From Panax quinquefolius (Eukaryota; Streptophyta; Magnoliopsida; Apiales; Araliaceae): a stretch of 64,000 bases of DNA. Under the pieces are notes generated by a model. The model had not been told where the DNA came from and did no database searches. It saw only the letters and a list, made by a program, of their open reading frames with translations. The DNA lies in NCBI GenBank assembly GCA_020205615.1, contig CM035170.1, forward strand, positions 58,728,486 to 58,792,485, in the 5' to 3' direction. Numbering within the stretch: position 1 is the stretch's first letter; each line of letters starts with the position of its first letter. Below, piece by piece: positions 47,629 through 57,869 of this stretch. A program made the translations under genes and the position numbers.

Positions 47629-48113
47629 TTATTAGTAGGATTATGAACATAAACTGTGATTTGGTATAACCATAATCTTTGATGTTTCAGGTGATAAAAA
47701 TTATCTTTGTCCTGGATGAGAAAAGGAATTTAGAACTACAATTACGATTATGAGTTATACACGTGATTGTGGACAGGAATTGATGATTAAAGTTATAGGG
47801 ATAAAACATTGTTGGTGGACTTTTAACATGGAGAAGATAATAGATTTTATGGTCTATTTGACTCTTCTAATGGATTGCTCATTCCACTGCAACTATGGTT
47901 GAAATTTTATCATCTACCATATGTTCTAAATCTCTGATTTATTATTGATGAAGGCTATTGATAATTTAATTATTTTTAGTCATGATATTCTTTACTGAGC
48001 TAGTTGTGCTCACCCTTTTGCTTCACAATTCCTTTCAGGTAATAAAAGTGTATTTGAATTCGGTGAGGGGATAACGAGGAATATAATGGTGGTCTATAGA
48101 TGTTGAGGGTGAG

Positions 48114-48506
48114 GTGAATTTAACTTGGAAGGGTATTTTGCCACTATCATATAAGATGTCTAATGACATACAACCTCGTGTCATCATAAGACAGGGTTGT
48201 GCTCATCCACTTGCTGAGTATATTTACAAGCACTACCTATATAATCTTGGTGTTTGTTTGCAGTTTAATTCCAAATTAGAGACAGTGGAGATAATGATAT
48301 GTCAAAAGAAGACTCATCATTGGGAAGAATATGATAGTAATCTTCTCATTTTTCTTTGGGGTCTATTGGGTCAACCAAGGATAATTCTGTGGCCATATGA
48401 TATCTACCATAACCTAGAAGCATGGTTTCCCATGTACGAAGGTTTCCTTGAGCACTTCCCAAAGATTCTAATTTCTAAAATAGTTTTTGACTATACCTTT
48501 ATGTAA
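48114..48506 (+). CDS. LTR-embedded conserved ORF (unknown, 130 codons), LTR-2 copy
   Basis: Product not recognised. Fully open, 130 codons, inside the LTR between the candidate acceptor (48038) and the poly(A) signal AATAAA (48616). The first codon is GTG. The open frame runs upstream to a TAA at 48084 (WWSIDVEGEV), and the first ATG in frame is that of KMSNDIQPRVIIRQG. Conserved blocks are HPLAEYIYKHYLYNLGVC, EIMICQKKTHHWEEYDSN and WPYDIYHNLEAWFPMYEGF, with end IVFDYTFM. Between this and the B0 copy (15975-16367) the length is identical and indels are absent although amino-acid changes occur, which suggests protein-level constraint. Alternative: a captured host fragment kept by chance. Confidence 0.65.
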   Translation: MNLTWKGILPLSYKMSNDIQPRVIIRQGCAHPLAEYIYKHYLYNLGVCLQFNSKLETVEIMICQKKTHHWEEYDSNLLIFLWGLLGQPRIILWPYDIYHNLEAWFPMYEGFLEHFPKILISKIVFDYTFM

Positions 48507-48700
48507 GGTGTCATTGTGACGTCTTTATCAAGGTTGGGATGAGAGTCGCGGTTGGTATATATTTGTATCAAACTCACAACATATGTGTTGTTGTATTTTG
48601 TACGACAATTGTAATAATAAAGTTGTAGTTGTTTTCTGTACCATGTTGTTGGCGACTCAGAATAGGTTGGTTGGATTGGACCTATTTTGGGGTTGTTACA

Positions 48701-48879
48701 TTTGGTATCAGAGCTATAAGTAAAGAGCCCCGAGCCTCTCGCTGGTGACTTCCTATTAATGGGGGATGCACCGAAGCCAAACTCTCCGTAGGGGACGCCG
48801 TTCTGCGGTGGCAAACTGATAGGTACCAATGTGAGGTGCTGTCCACTGATGGGACATTTGTTACATTTGGTATCAGAGC
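48701..48879 (+). other. Two primer binding sites 165 bases apart, internal-2
   Basis: TGGTATCAGAGC at 48703-48714 and 48868-48879, arranged as in internal-1. Confidence 0.85.
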
Positions 48880-49047
48880 TTAGGGATATGGTCTTTGGCG
48901 GAGATCGGGGAATATAATTAAGAGGGGAGAGATGAGTAAATCCTTCGCTAGTGTGTCCTACCTAAGCTTAATTGTTGGTCGGTCATAATATACGGATATT
49001 ATGTGATATGTTAATTTGCTTAATTAACCCTTGTTTTATGGCAGTAT

Positions 49048-49761
49048 TTGAGAATATCAGCTGAGAATGCTAACAATGGAGTGAATGAGACTGTGGGGAT
49101 ACCTCTAATCACTAACCATGATAATGTGATGTCAGACGAAGAAGGAATTAGAGATATCCATGTGGTGAGTGAAGAATTGATAGTTAAACCCGAGATAGTC
49201 GCAGAAGTAATAGCTGAGAGTGAGGAAGAAGAGGTACCTGAAGAGAATTTATTAGAGGTATTATATGATCAAAATGTAGAATTTCAAAATCGTATTCATG
49301 AGTTAGAAGAAGCGAAATTTGAAGAACACGAAGTGATTCGGCAAAAGGATGCAACAATTCAAGCTTGTGTTACCCGATATGTGATGCTTGAACAGAAGCA
49401 TTCTTTTGTAGAGTGTAAGATGATAAAGATGGAATCTGAGCTGAAAGAAGAAAAAACAGAACGAGTAAGAATGAGTGATGCATGGGTAAAAGCCACACGA
49501 CATGTGGATATTGTGGAAAGAGATGTCCGATATAAGAAGACTAAAATAGATGATATGAATTTCTCTTTTTGGAAAGCAATTGGGAGAACCCAACATCGAG
49601 TTTTGAATTACCATGTACAGAGCGGTCAACCTGAATTTGATATGGATCGAAGATTGATGATTGATTATGAATCGAGAATGCGAAGAAAGGCGATTGAGGA
49701 GGAATATGCCTATAGAAAAGTATGTTCCAATGGTAGTGATGACGCCAAATCTTTGTCCTGA
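49048..49761 (+). CDS. B-family internal ORF: charged coiled-coil protein (unknown, 237 codons)
   Basis: Product not recognised. This is the longest open copy of the B cargo. The apparent start is not the original one: an ATG at 49038, aligned with Tekay gag ATG 56094, meets a TGA after eight codons, so a small shift separates it from this frame. Residues 7-22 (NANNGVNETVGIPLIT) match the Tekay gag start (NINNGMNETVETPLIT). Residues 23-75 are acidic, with VIAESEEEEVPEEN. About 75-150 is heptad-like and charged (FQNRIHELEE, KMIKMESELKEEKTERVRM), likely a coiled coil. About 165-235 has FWKAIGRTQHRVLNY and a basic end. Possibly a Gag-like structural or RNA-binding protein. No enzyme motif is seen. 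Confidence 0.65.
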   Translation: MRISAENANNGVNETVGIPLITNHDNVMSDEEGIRDIHVVSEELIVKPEIVAEVIAESEEEEVPEENLLEVLYDQNVEFQNRIHELEEAKFEEHEVIRQKDATIQACVTRYVMLEQKHSFVECKMIKMESELKEEKTERVRMSDAWVKATRHVDIVERDVRYKKTKIDDMNFSFWKAIGRTQHRVLNYHVQSGQPEFDMDRRLMIDYESRMRRKAIEEEYAYRKVCSNGSDDAKSLS

Positions 49762-51102
49762 AAAGTATGTTCAATGATGCGTAAATTTCGGGGACGAAAT
49801 TTAATAAGGAAGGGAGATTGTAAGACCCCGAATTTTAAGAAATAAAAGTATTCAATTTTTCTTATAATTACTATTCAGTAAATGGTTAAATTGATAAAAG
49901 GTTAAAGTTAAGGGTGATATATGATTTTTTTCAAAATACACAAGTGGTTATAAAAATATTCATTGTTGTTAGGGAATATTCGTTTAGTAGTGGAATATTC
50001 TTTACGCTTGGGGAATATTAAATGCGCCGGTAGTGACCATTTGTGGGCCCATAATGAGAATAAGCATCGGAGGAAAAAATGACAAATTAAAGTTTTTATA
50101 CATAACTTAGCGTAATCGTTCACAATTAACACTTTGTTAGAATACCCGGTGGGTAAAGTAAAGTAATCTGGCGTTGTTGCACACGGTAGCACACGGTATT
50201 TGCGAGTAATTTTGAATTATTGACTCTTACGTGAAAGCCGCTACTCAATAATTGTTACGATATTCTTTATTCGATATTTTATTTTATTGATTCAATAATT
50301 GTTGCGTTGATATTTTATATTCTTTGTTGTTTGATAATTGTCACTACACGAGTATTTTCCATTATCAGACAATAATTCATATTATCTGAATAATATTATT
50401 AAATAACATTATTGGCAATGTCTAGAAAGTTCTCTCTAAGAGGAGAGGTTGGTTAATTGCTTGCGGCGATGAGGAGAAATCCTTATTGGAAAACCCTCTT
50501 TCCAAGGAGCGCCTAGTTGTCATTATTGTGATTACGTAATATTATTTGTGAATAATTAATTATTGATTTATATGATAAGAAAAATATTCATTTTATGTGG
50601 ATATAGATGGAGAAATTTTTTAAAGTGACGGTTGTTGAAAATTGATATTTTATCTTTTACGATAAAATAATATTTTATTATATTATTATAATATAATAAT
50701 GATGATATTTTTACAACGAATGTGAGATATATGAGTGTATAAGAAGGAGGAGTATTTTTGTTGCAAAAGTTGTTTAAAACATGTTAAACGTGTCTGTGGG
50801 CCCATTTCTTGACTGAAATTTGATTATAGCCTGTAAAATTGCCCGTTTATGGATTTCGGTCAATTTCTGTTTGGAATTTGGAAAAACTTTCTTCTGTAAA
50901 GTTGTAGAGAATTGAATTTCCTATAAAAAAAAGCGAGATTTGAATTTTCTGATAAAAGGGCTATTTATTATGAATTATTAAAGTTTTGAATTAATTGATT
51001 ATCATTTTTTGGAAGTTTTAAATATTTTTGTTAGAAAAACGTTTTTATTGTTGGCCCCATGTGTTGTTAGATCTTTGAAATTGAAGTCAAGTGTGCGTAG
51101 GA

Positions 51103-51147
<45 letters not shown>

Positions 51148-51476
51148 TCTTATTAAATTTTCTACTTTAGTGTTCTAAGCATTTTTCTATAAATAGGGTG
51201 CTTATGTTAGAATTGAAAATCACACCAGAAACTAAAGATTTCTCTCTCTTTCTCTCTCTATTATATCGAGCGTATTTTGTGAGTATTTTAGTACTTCGAG
51301 TATTGCTATACGGTGCAAGTTCTTTTAGCACTATATCCAGTATTCCAGTAAGAAGTACTATTCTTTCTGAGGTAAGGGAGATTATTTTCTTCATAAATGA
51401 TATTATTTCTTTAATATCATTATGCCGAAATATTAATTTGAACTTTTTATCAAATTTGGAAATTTTTCATGTCGGG

Positions 51477-51640
51477 ATTACTATTCATGAGTTACTATTC
51501 ACGAGTTACTATTCACGAGTACTCTTCACGAAGCTTGATGATTTTTGTGAAATTTCTATCTTTTGGCGTCAGAGTTACTATTCACGTATACGGCACTATT
51601 CACGTATACGGCACTATTCACGAATACGACACTATTCACA
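51477..51640 (+). repeat. TTACTATTCAC minisatellite, LTR-3
   Basis: Fewer units than LTR-2, followed by three CACTATTCACGTATACGG-type units. Confidence 0.88.
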
Positions 51641-51869
51641 AAAAAATTGAATTTTCTTTATATGTCCAAGATTGTCTGTGATAGTTCCTATCTTTGATTG
51701 GATCTATGTTTTGGTCTTCATTTTTGAATTTTACTCCACTCTGGTTATTTATGAAGTATTTTTGAACGAGAAGTACGAATCCTTAATATTTGTTCTTTTG
51801 TTTCACTGGATTCGTTTTCTTTAAAATATTTTTCATCATCCTCAGTCCTAAATGATGATATAACTGAAT

Positions 51870-52097
51870 ATCTTTGGCCTGTATTGCAAAGATGAATGAT
51901 TTCTTGATGAATATCTTTGGCCGTAGTGCAAAGATGAACATGTGTTGAGATGAACGTGACCGATTGATCAATATCTTTGGCCCGTAGTACAAAGATGAAT
52001 AGGTGTTTAGATGAACATGACCAACTGATGAATATCTTTGGCCTGTAGTGCAAAGATGACTTGTTGATGAATATCTTTGGCCCGTAGTGCAAAGTTG
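51870..52097 (+). repeat. Array of five hairpins with constant loop, LTR-3
   Basis: Same unit order as LTR-2. The last unit has a decayed 3' arm (caaagttg). Confidence 0.8.
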
Positions 52098-52584
52098 AAT
52101 TTATTAGTAGGATTATGAACATAAACTGTGATTTGGTATAACCATAATCTTTGATGTTTCAAGTGATGAAAATTATCTTTGTCCTGGATGAGAAAAGGAA
52201 TTTAGAACTACAATTACGATTATGAATTATACACGTGATTGTGGACAGGAATTGTTGATTAATGTTACAGGGATAAAACATTGTTGGTGGACTTTTAACA
52301 TGGAGGAGATAATAGATTTTATGATCTATTTGACTCTTCTAATGGATTGCTCATTCCACTGCAACTATGGTTGAAATTTTATCATCTACCATATGTTCTA
52401 AATCTCTGATTTATTATTGATGAAAGCTATTGATAATTTAATTATTTTTAGTCATGATATTCTTTCTATGAGTTAGTTGTGCTCACCCTTTTGCTTCACA
52501 ATTCCTTTCAGGTAATAAAAGTGTATTTGGGTCGGCGGGGATAGCGAGGGAATAGAATGGTGGTCTATAGATGTTGAGGGTGAG

Positions 52585-52831
52585 GTGAATTTAACTTGGA
52601 AGGTGTTTTGCCACTATCATACAAGATGTCTAATGACATACAACCTCGTGTCTTCATAAGAGCGGGGTTGTGCTCATCCACTTCTTGAGTATATTTACAA
52701 GCACTACCTATATAATCTTGGTGTTTGTTTGGAGTTTAATTCCAAATAAGAGACAGTGGAGATAATGATATGTCAAGAGAAGACTCATCATTGGGAAGAA
52801 TATGATAGTAATCTTCTCATTTTTCTTTGGT
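52585..52831 (+). pseudogene. LTR-embedded ORF, LTR-3 copy, truncated
   Basis: It starts NLTWKVFCHYHTRC-like through a one-base loss. The original frame is visible as KMSNDIQPRV, then broken, and cut off by the deletion at 52831 inside EEYDSNLLIFLW. Confidence 0.65.
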
Positions 52832-53295
52832 TTGTCAATGGTGCGAGGAGTTCAAGTTGATTACCGCCCTCAATCAATCAGGGTAGCTTTCAGAATACTA
52901 GATAATCCACCGACTGGGAATGATAATTGGGTCGAGTTTGCCCGTTTTGAGACGGATTTGGATGAAGTTATCACTGACTTGTGCGTTCCAGGAAAGCAAT
53001 GGACTTGTAGGGCAGGAACGAATCAGTGGCGCCGCGTCCGACCTCGATACGAATCGCTATGCAAAGGCTTGGAATTTGTTCATATAATGCGAAGCTTATT
53101 GCCTTCAACGCATCAAAGATGAAATCACAATGAGAGGGCTATCATATTTTGGGGAATAGTCACAGGCAAATACATTGATGTGGGCTATCTCATTAATCAG
53201 AGGATGTTACGTTACATAAGGGGGAGCACTACGAGGAGTATCCCACATGGGTCTATTATTGTGAATCAATGCAAAGAAGGAGTCGATGGGATGGT
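52832..53295 (+). pseudogene. Fragment of plant-transposon-protein / env-like ORF, probably Athila-2
   Basis: Open to 53122, reading MVRGVQVDYRPQSIRVAF, ITDLCVPGKQWTCR and VHIMRSLLPSTHQR. After a stop the same theme continues with FWGIVTGKYIDVGYLINQ. This order (MVRGK..VDF, LC..G..W, LLP.SH, ..GK.I.VG.LI) is that of the putative plant transposon protein domain, often found downstream of pol in Athila-type elements. Its position between Athila-2 pol and its 3' end fits an env-like post-pol frame that lost its start to the deletion at 52831. No envelope function can be shown. Read as a broken fragment only. Confidence 0.6.
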
Positions 53296-54632
53296 TTTAA
53301 GACCCCAACTTATTATAAATGAAATTGAAATGCTCTATTTATTATTTTGAAATAGTAAGGGTTGAATTGATTAATGTGGTTAGTTATAGGTAAAATGCTC
53401 AATTATTTCAAATAAGCAAGTGGTTATAAAATATTCATTATTGTCGGGGAATATTCGTTTGGTCATGGAAAATTCTTCCTGTCGGGGAATAATCGTACGA
53501 CGGCGCAACCTTTTGTGGGCCCCATAATGGAAAGCGATTTGATGAAGAAAACAACAAGTATGAGTTTTTATAAATAACGACGTAGTTATTATTGATTAAT
53601 CTTGTTGGAATACCGGTGGTTAAAACACGGTAATAACACATTGTTGCACAAAATAGCTTGCGGTATTGCACCAATTATTGATTCTTACGAAAGAAGGCAC
53701 TACTCAATAATTATTAAAGTAATTCTTATTCAATATTTTATTTTATTGATTTAATAATTACTACGTTGAAATTTTATATTATTGTTGTTTTAATAATAAT
53801 TGTCACTACACAATATTTTCCATTATCGGATCAATAATTCATATTATTTTAATAATATTACTAGATAACATTATTGGCAATGTCTAGAAAGTTCATCTAA
53901 GGAGATGTTTGGTCACCTAATTCATGCGCGCCAATAAGGAGAAATTCTTATTGGAAAGCCCCTCTTTCCTGAGAACGGGCTGGTTGCCAGTATTGTGATT
54001 CTGTAATATTATTTGTGAATAATTAATTATTGATTTATATGATAAGGAAAATATTCATTTTATGTGGATATAGATGGAGAAAATTTTTAAAGTGACAATT
54101 GTTGAAAAATTGATATTTTATCTTTTCTCGATAAAATAATTATTTAAATATATTATTATATTTTATTAATATAATAATGGTGATATTTTACAATGAATGT
54201 GGGATATATGAATAAATGAGGAGGAAGAGTATTTTTGTTACAAAAAATTGTTTAAAACATGTTTGTGGGCTCGTTTCTTGACTGAAATTTGATTATAGCC
54301 TGTAAAATCACCCGTTTGTGGATTTCGGTCAACTTCTGTTTGGAATTTGGAAAAACTTTCTTCTGCAAAGTTGTAGAGAATTGAATTTCCTATGGAAGGA
54401 CATAAGATTTGAATTTTTCTGATAAAAAAGCTATTTATTACGAATTATTGAAGTTCCGAAGTTCTAGAATAATTGATTTTTGAAGTTTTAATTATTTTAT
54501 TTAAGAAAAACATTTTTCTTATTTATTGTGGATGGGTGGCTGATGTTGTGGGCTGGTGGTGTGCGTAGGAAATTTAATAAATTATATTAATATTATATTA
54601 AATTTTTTGCTTTGGTGTTCTAAGCATTTTCC

Positions 54633-54640
54633 TATAAATA
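54633..54640 (+). promoter_or_regulatory. LTR TATA box (A' 5' LTR)
   Basis: CCTATAAATAGGG. The matching box of the 3' LTR is 62128-62135. Confidence 0.65.
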
Positions 54641-55218
54641 GGGTGCTTAGGTTAGAATTGAAAATCACACAAGAAACTAAAGTTTTCTCTCTCTATAATA
54701 TCGAGCATATTTTTGTGAGTATTTTGATACTTTGAGTGTTGCTATACGGTGCAAGTTCCTTTCAGCACTATATCTAGTATTCCAATCAGAAGTAATATCT
54801 TTTTGAGGTAAGGGATGTTGTTTTCTTCTTAAATGATATTATTTTCTTCAATATCATTATGCCGAAATATTGGTATGAACTTTTTATCAAATTTGGAACT
54901 TTTTGTGTTGGGGGTTATTATTCACGATCGACTTTATTCACGATATAAGCACTATTCACGAATACGAAACTATTCAATTTAAAAATAAAATTTTTTCTTT
55001 TTTGTCCAAGATGTCTATTATGGTTACTATCTTTGATTGTATCCATGTTTTAATCTTTATTTTTGAATTCTGCTTCAAAATTGGTTATTATGGAGTATTA
55101 TTGAACTTGGATAAAACTGTAATACAAATCCCTAATATTTGTTCTTTTGCTTCACTGGATTCGTTTTCTTTAAAATATTTTTCATCATCCCTCATCCTAA
55201 ATGATGATATTACTGAAT

Positions 55219-55347
55219 ATCTTTGGCATGTAGTGCAAAGATGAATGATTTTTGATGAATATCTTTGGCCCGTAGTGCAAAGATGAGCAGTGTTTAGATG
55301 AACATGACTAAGCTGGTGAATATCTTTGGCTGTGTAGTGCAAAGATG
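55219..55347 (+). repeat. Array of three hairpins, A' 5' LTR
   Basis: ATCTTTG/CAAAGAT arms. Loops are gcatgtagtg, gcccgtagtg and gctgtgtagtg. Confidence 0.8.
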
Positions 55348-55921
55348 AATATTTGATTCAGTTATATATATTGATTGATGTTACTGAGGATAAAATATTG
55401 ACGATGGACTTTTAAATTCATAAATAGAAGATAGTAGATTTTATTCTCTACTTAACTCTTCTAATGAATTATTATTTCATTTGCGAATATTGATTTAAAA
55501 GCTGGTTGTCTATTGTATTCTATTAGATTTTTCCTGTTGAGGACTAACGATAATTTGTTTATATATTATCTTAGTTATAATGTTCTTTTTGGGCTAGTTG
55601 AGCTCACCTTTTTCCTTTGGGTTCCATTTTCTTCTCGGGAGGCGAGAATGTAGCGAAAGTACTAGTAGTGGGGTGTGGAATGATGGTTCTAGAAGTTGTT
55701 TTAGTAGTCCTCACTATTTTGTAAAATAGTGTATCAATAATTGTAATGAGGACTTATTTGAGTGTGGATATTGTCTAGATGACAATATTTGTATTTAAAC
55801 TCACAGTTTAAGTGTTGTCGTATTTTGCATGACAGTTGTATTAATAAAGTTGTAGTTGTTTCTGTACCATGTATTTGGCGACTCAGAATGGGTGTTGTAT
55901 ACCTATTTTGGGGGCGTCACA

Positions 55922-55940
55922 GTTGGTATCAGAGCTTAGG
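55922..55940 (+). other. Primer binding site of A' (initiator Met tRNA)
   Basis: GTTGGTATCAGAGCTTAGG directly after GGGGGCGTCACA. Confidence 0.92.
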
Positions 55941-56093
55941 GATATGGTCTCTGGCGGAGATCGAGGAATAGAACTAGGAGGGGAGAGACGAGTAAATCCT
56001 TCGCTAGTGTGTCATACCTAAGCTTATTTGTTGGTCAGTCGGAGCATATGGTTAATATGTGATATGTTAATTTGTTTAATTAACCCTTGTTTT

Positions 56094-57348
56094 ATGGCAG
56101 GATTTAAGAATGGCGGTGAGAATATTAACAATGGAATGAATGAGACCGTGGAGACACCTTTAATCACCACCAGAGGAGAACGTGCAATGAAGGCAATATT
56201 CCTCCCGTAAACAACACCACCGAGCAAATCGATGATGAACAGCGGATGTTTAGGAGATTTTTGTAATTCATGCAAAACCCGACGAGGAGACTCGTGTACA
56301 AAATACTGGTGGAAATGATAAACGCTTGACTTATCACAACCAAGAAGATTCAAAGAGTTGGGACCACCGTAATTTATTAGAAAGCCGGATCCGATCAAGG
56401 AGAGCGTGGGTTAAACAAATTACCAAGATATTCGATGTCTTGGGATGCACGGAGAACAGAAGGTTCCATTCGCCACCTTTATGTTCCGTGGCGCGGCGGA
56501 GACTCTTTGGTGGGAGTCTCGTGAAGCGTACTCAAACCTGCCGCACTCAAAGATATCTTGGGAAACATTTGAAACTTTTCAATGACAAGTACTTTCTCGA
56601 AAGTATTCGCCATATATGAAGGAGGTAGAGTTTATTAGACTAGAAAAAAAACAACATGGCGGTGTCCCAATCACGAGGCGAAGTTCGCAGAGTTATCTAG
56701 GGTTGCACCTCATTTGGTAGAGAATGAGGAACGAATGACGAGGATGTTTCGAGAGGTTTAAAACGAGAGATTGGCAATATCTTATCTCTCATAAATTTTC
56801 TTTATATTCAGATGTTGTAAGCGTGGCTCAATTATTAGAGCGAGATAATGAGTACGTTCAACCGAGGACCACAACGAGTGGTCATACACAATTGGTGGCA
56901 AAGCGATCATCGAGCAATGAAAAAAAGCGGGAGGAAAATATTCGGACAAAAGCGGTAACCACTCTGGTGGTAATCGTGGCCATGATAATAGAAGAAGCGA
57001 GTCGGGGGGAGATTTTAAAAAGAGGAGATTCAACAATGACAATGTGAAGACGTCAGCACCAACAGCAACTGGTTCTAAGGGAGGAGAACGACCACCGGTC
57101 GTATGCTATAAATGTGGAAAAGAGGGACATATCAGCCCAAACTGTCCACAACAGTTCAAGGTATGCTATAATTGTGGAAAGGAAGGACATATCGCTCGAG
57201 ATTGTACTGTAGTGAAACCAAGTCCAGTGGGGATGGTGACTCAAAAGGTCATCCCCCGTAAAAGTCAAAGTCAACGGTTCTCGGAAGGCGTTTGTGTCGT
57301 GATCGGTCAAAATGCGAGGAACCCAAACGAGGTGATCACGGTAAGCTA
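56094..57348 (+). pseudogene. Tekay gag of A', frameshifted
   Basis: The ATG at 56094 opens MAGFKNGGENINNGMNE. A stop near 56208 and several frame changes follow. The capsid core is readable as WVKQITKIFDVLGCTEN (56405-56460), with AAETLWW-like sequence near 56490 and TFETFNDKYF-like sequence near 56570. The 56823-57047 stretch corresponds to the pre-nucleocapsid part. The last frame (57044-57349) holds two perfect zinc knuckles, [14 protein letters not shown] (57104-57145) and [14 protein letters not shown] (57164-57205), which bind RNA. Gag packages the genome. This copy would make no full protein. Confidence 0.88.
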
Positions 57349-57660
57349 ATCATAAATTGTTTATACCTTATTAGAATCTACCGGTTCTACCCATTCATTT
57401 ATCTCTCCGCTTGTGCTCAACGTTTAAACTTGACTCAGGAGAAATTAGACTTTGACTTATCTGTGGAGACTCCATTAGAGAAACTTTCATTGCATCCACT
57501 ATTTATAAATCTTGTTTGATCCAAGTTGGTACCATCACATTACCTGTAGATCTTATTTCTTTGAAAATACTTGCATTTGATGTGATTTTAGGGATTGATT
57601 GGTTAACCACTCATCATGCTAAAATTGATTGTTTTTCGTAAGGTTGTTAGTTTTCATATT
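57246..57660 (+). pseudogene. Tekay protease of A', active site lost
   Basis: The junction reads [12 protein letters not shown]. The active-site segment reads ESTGSTHSFIS where A has FDTGSTH, so the catalytic Asp codon is damaged by small changes. LDFDLSVETPLEK follows (57440-57480), then ILAFDVILGIDWLTTHH in another frame near 57570-57620. Stops and shifts throughout. Confidence 0.82.
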
Positions 57661-57869
57661 CTAACCAACCCTGTTATGCGAATTCAAGCAACCAAACCTC
57701 TAAAGTCAATCTTCGTCATATCAAGCCATAAAGCTATTCGTTTATGAAAAAGCGGATGTCAAGCTTTCTTAGCCCATGTCACGGACTTGAACAAAAAACA
57801 CGTCGGATGTGAATAATATTTCTATTGTTAGTAAATTTCTCGACGTATTTTTGAAGAACTTCCGCCTAC

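Larger units (their letters stand above)
46829..48038 (+). other. Candidate LTR leader intron
   Basis: Donor CCGAG/GTAAGG at 46829. Acceptor after a pyrimidine-rich stretch, CTTCACAATTCCTTTCAG, ending at 48038. The same donor is kept in all A and B LTRs and the acceptor in most B LTRs (Tekay has CTTCTCAG at 63130, or CTCGGG in other copies). Splicing would remove the repeats and hairpins and bring the LTR frame near the RNA start. Inferred, with no transcript evidence. Confidence 0.4.
45281..48700 (+). repeat. B LTR-2 (shared middle LTR)
   Basis: It runs from TGTAAGACCCG to GGGGTTGTTACA, 3420 bases. Includes the GAAA-loop stem (45922-45945), (TA)n (46568-46601), TATA box (46646-46653), TTACTATTCAC repeats (46935-47160), hairpins (47397-47628), LTR frame (48114-48506) and AATAAA (48616-48621). 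TATA to AATAAA is nearly 2 kb, so the R region would be very long and U5 only about 80 bases. Confidence 0.92.
40735..52831 (+). mobile_element. B-family tandem array LTR-internal-LTR-internal-LTR, right end deleted
   Basis: LTR-1 40735-44000, internal-1 44001-45280, LTR-2 45281-48700, internal-2 48701-49818, LTR-3 49819-52831. LTR-3 stops at the point equal to 48360 of LTR-2, so its last 340 bases are missing. Two internal regions share the middle LTR. Such arrays arise by recombination between copies or LTRs. The left flank is GGCAT, but no matching right flank exists because of the deletion. Confidence 0.9.
49819..52831 (+). repeat. B LTR-3, 3' end deleted
   Basis: It starts TGTAAGACCCCG after the purine tract AAGGAAGGGAGAT. 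Contains (TA)n (51107-51142), TATA (51188-51195), a donor-like GAG/GTAAGG (51371), TTACTATTCAC repeats (51477-51640) and hairpins (51870-52097). It breaks off at tttctttgg, in the middle of the LTR frame, and joins unrelated env-like sequence. Confidence 0.9.
53296..55921 (+). repeat. 5' LTR of A'
   Basis: It has the GAAA-loop stem (53931-53954), TATA (54633-54640), donor-like TTGAG/GTAAGG (54808), a reduced TTCACGATAT repeat (54915-54975), three hairpins (55219-55347) and AATAAA (55843-55848). It lacks the reading-frame segment of the B LTR. No gene is supported. Confidence 0.92.

Noticed and set aside
52832..53295. True viral envelope gene
   Set aside because: Only similarity to the plant-transposon-protein theme is seen, with no signal peptide or membrane segment in the fragment.
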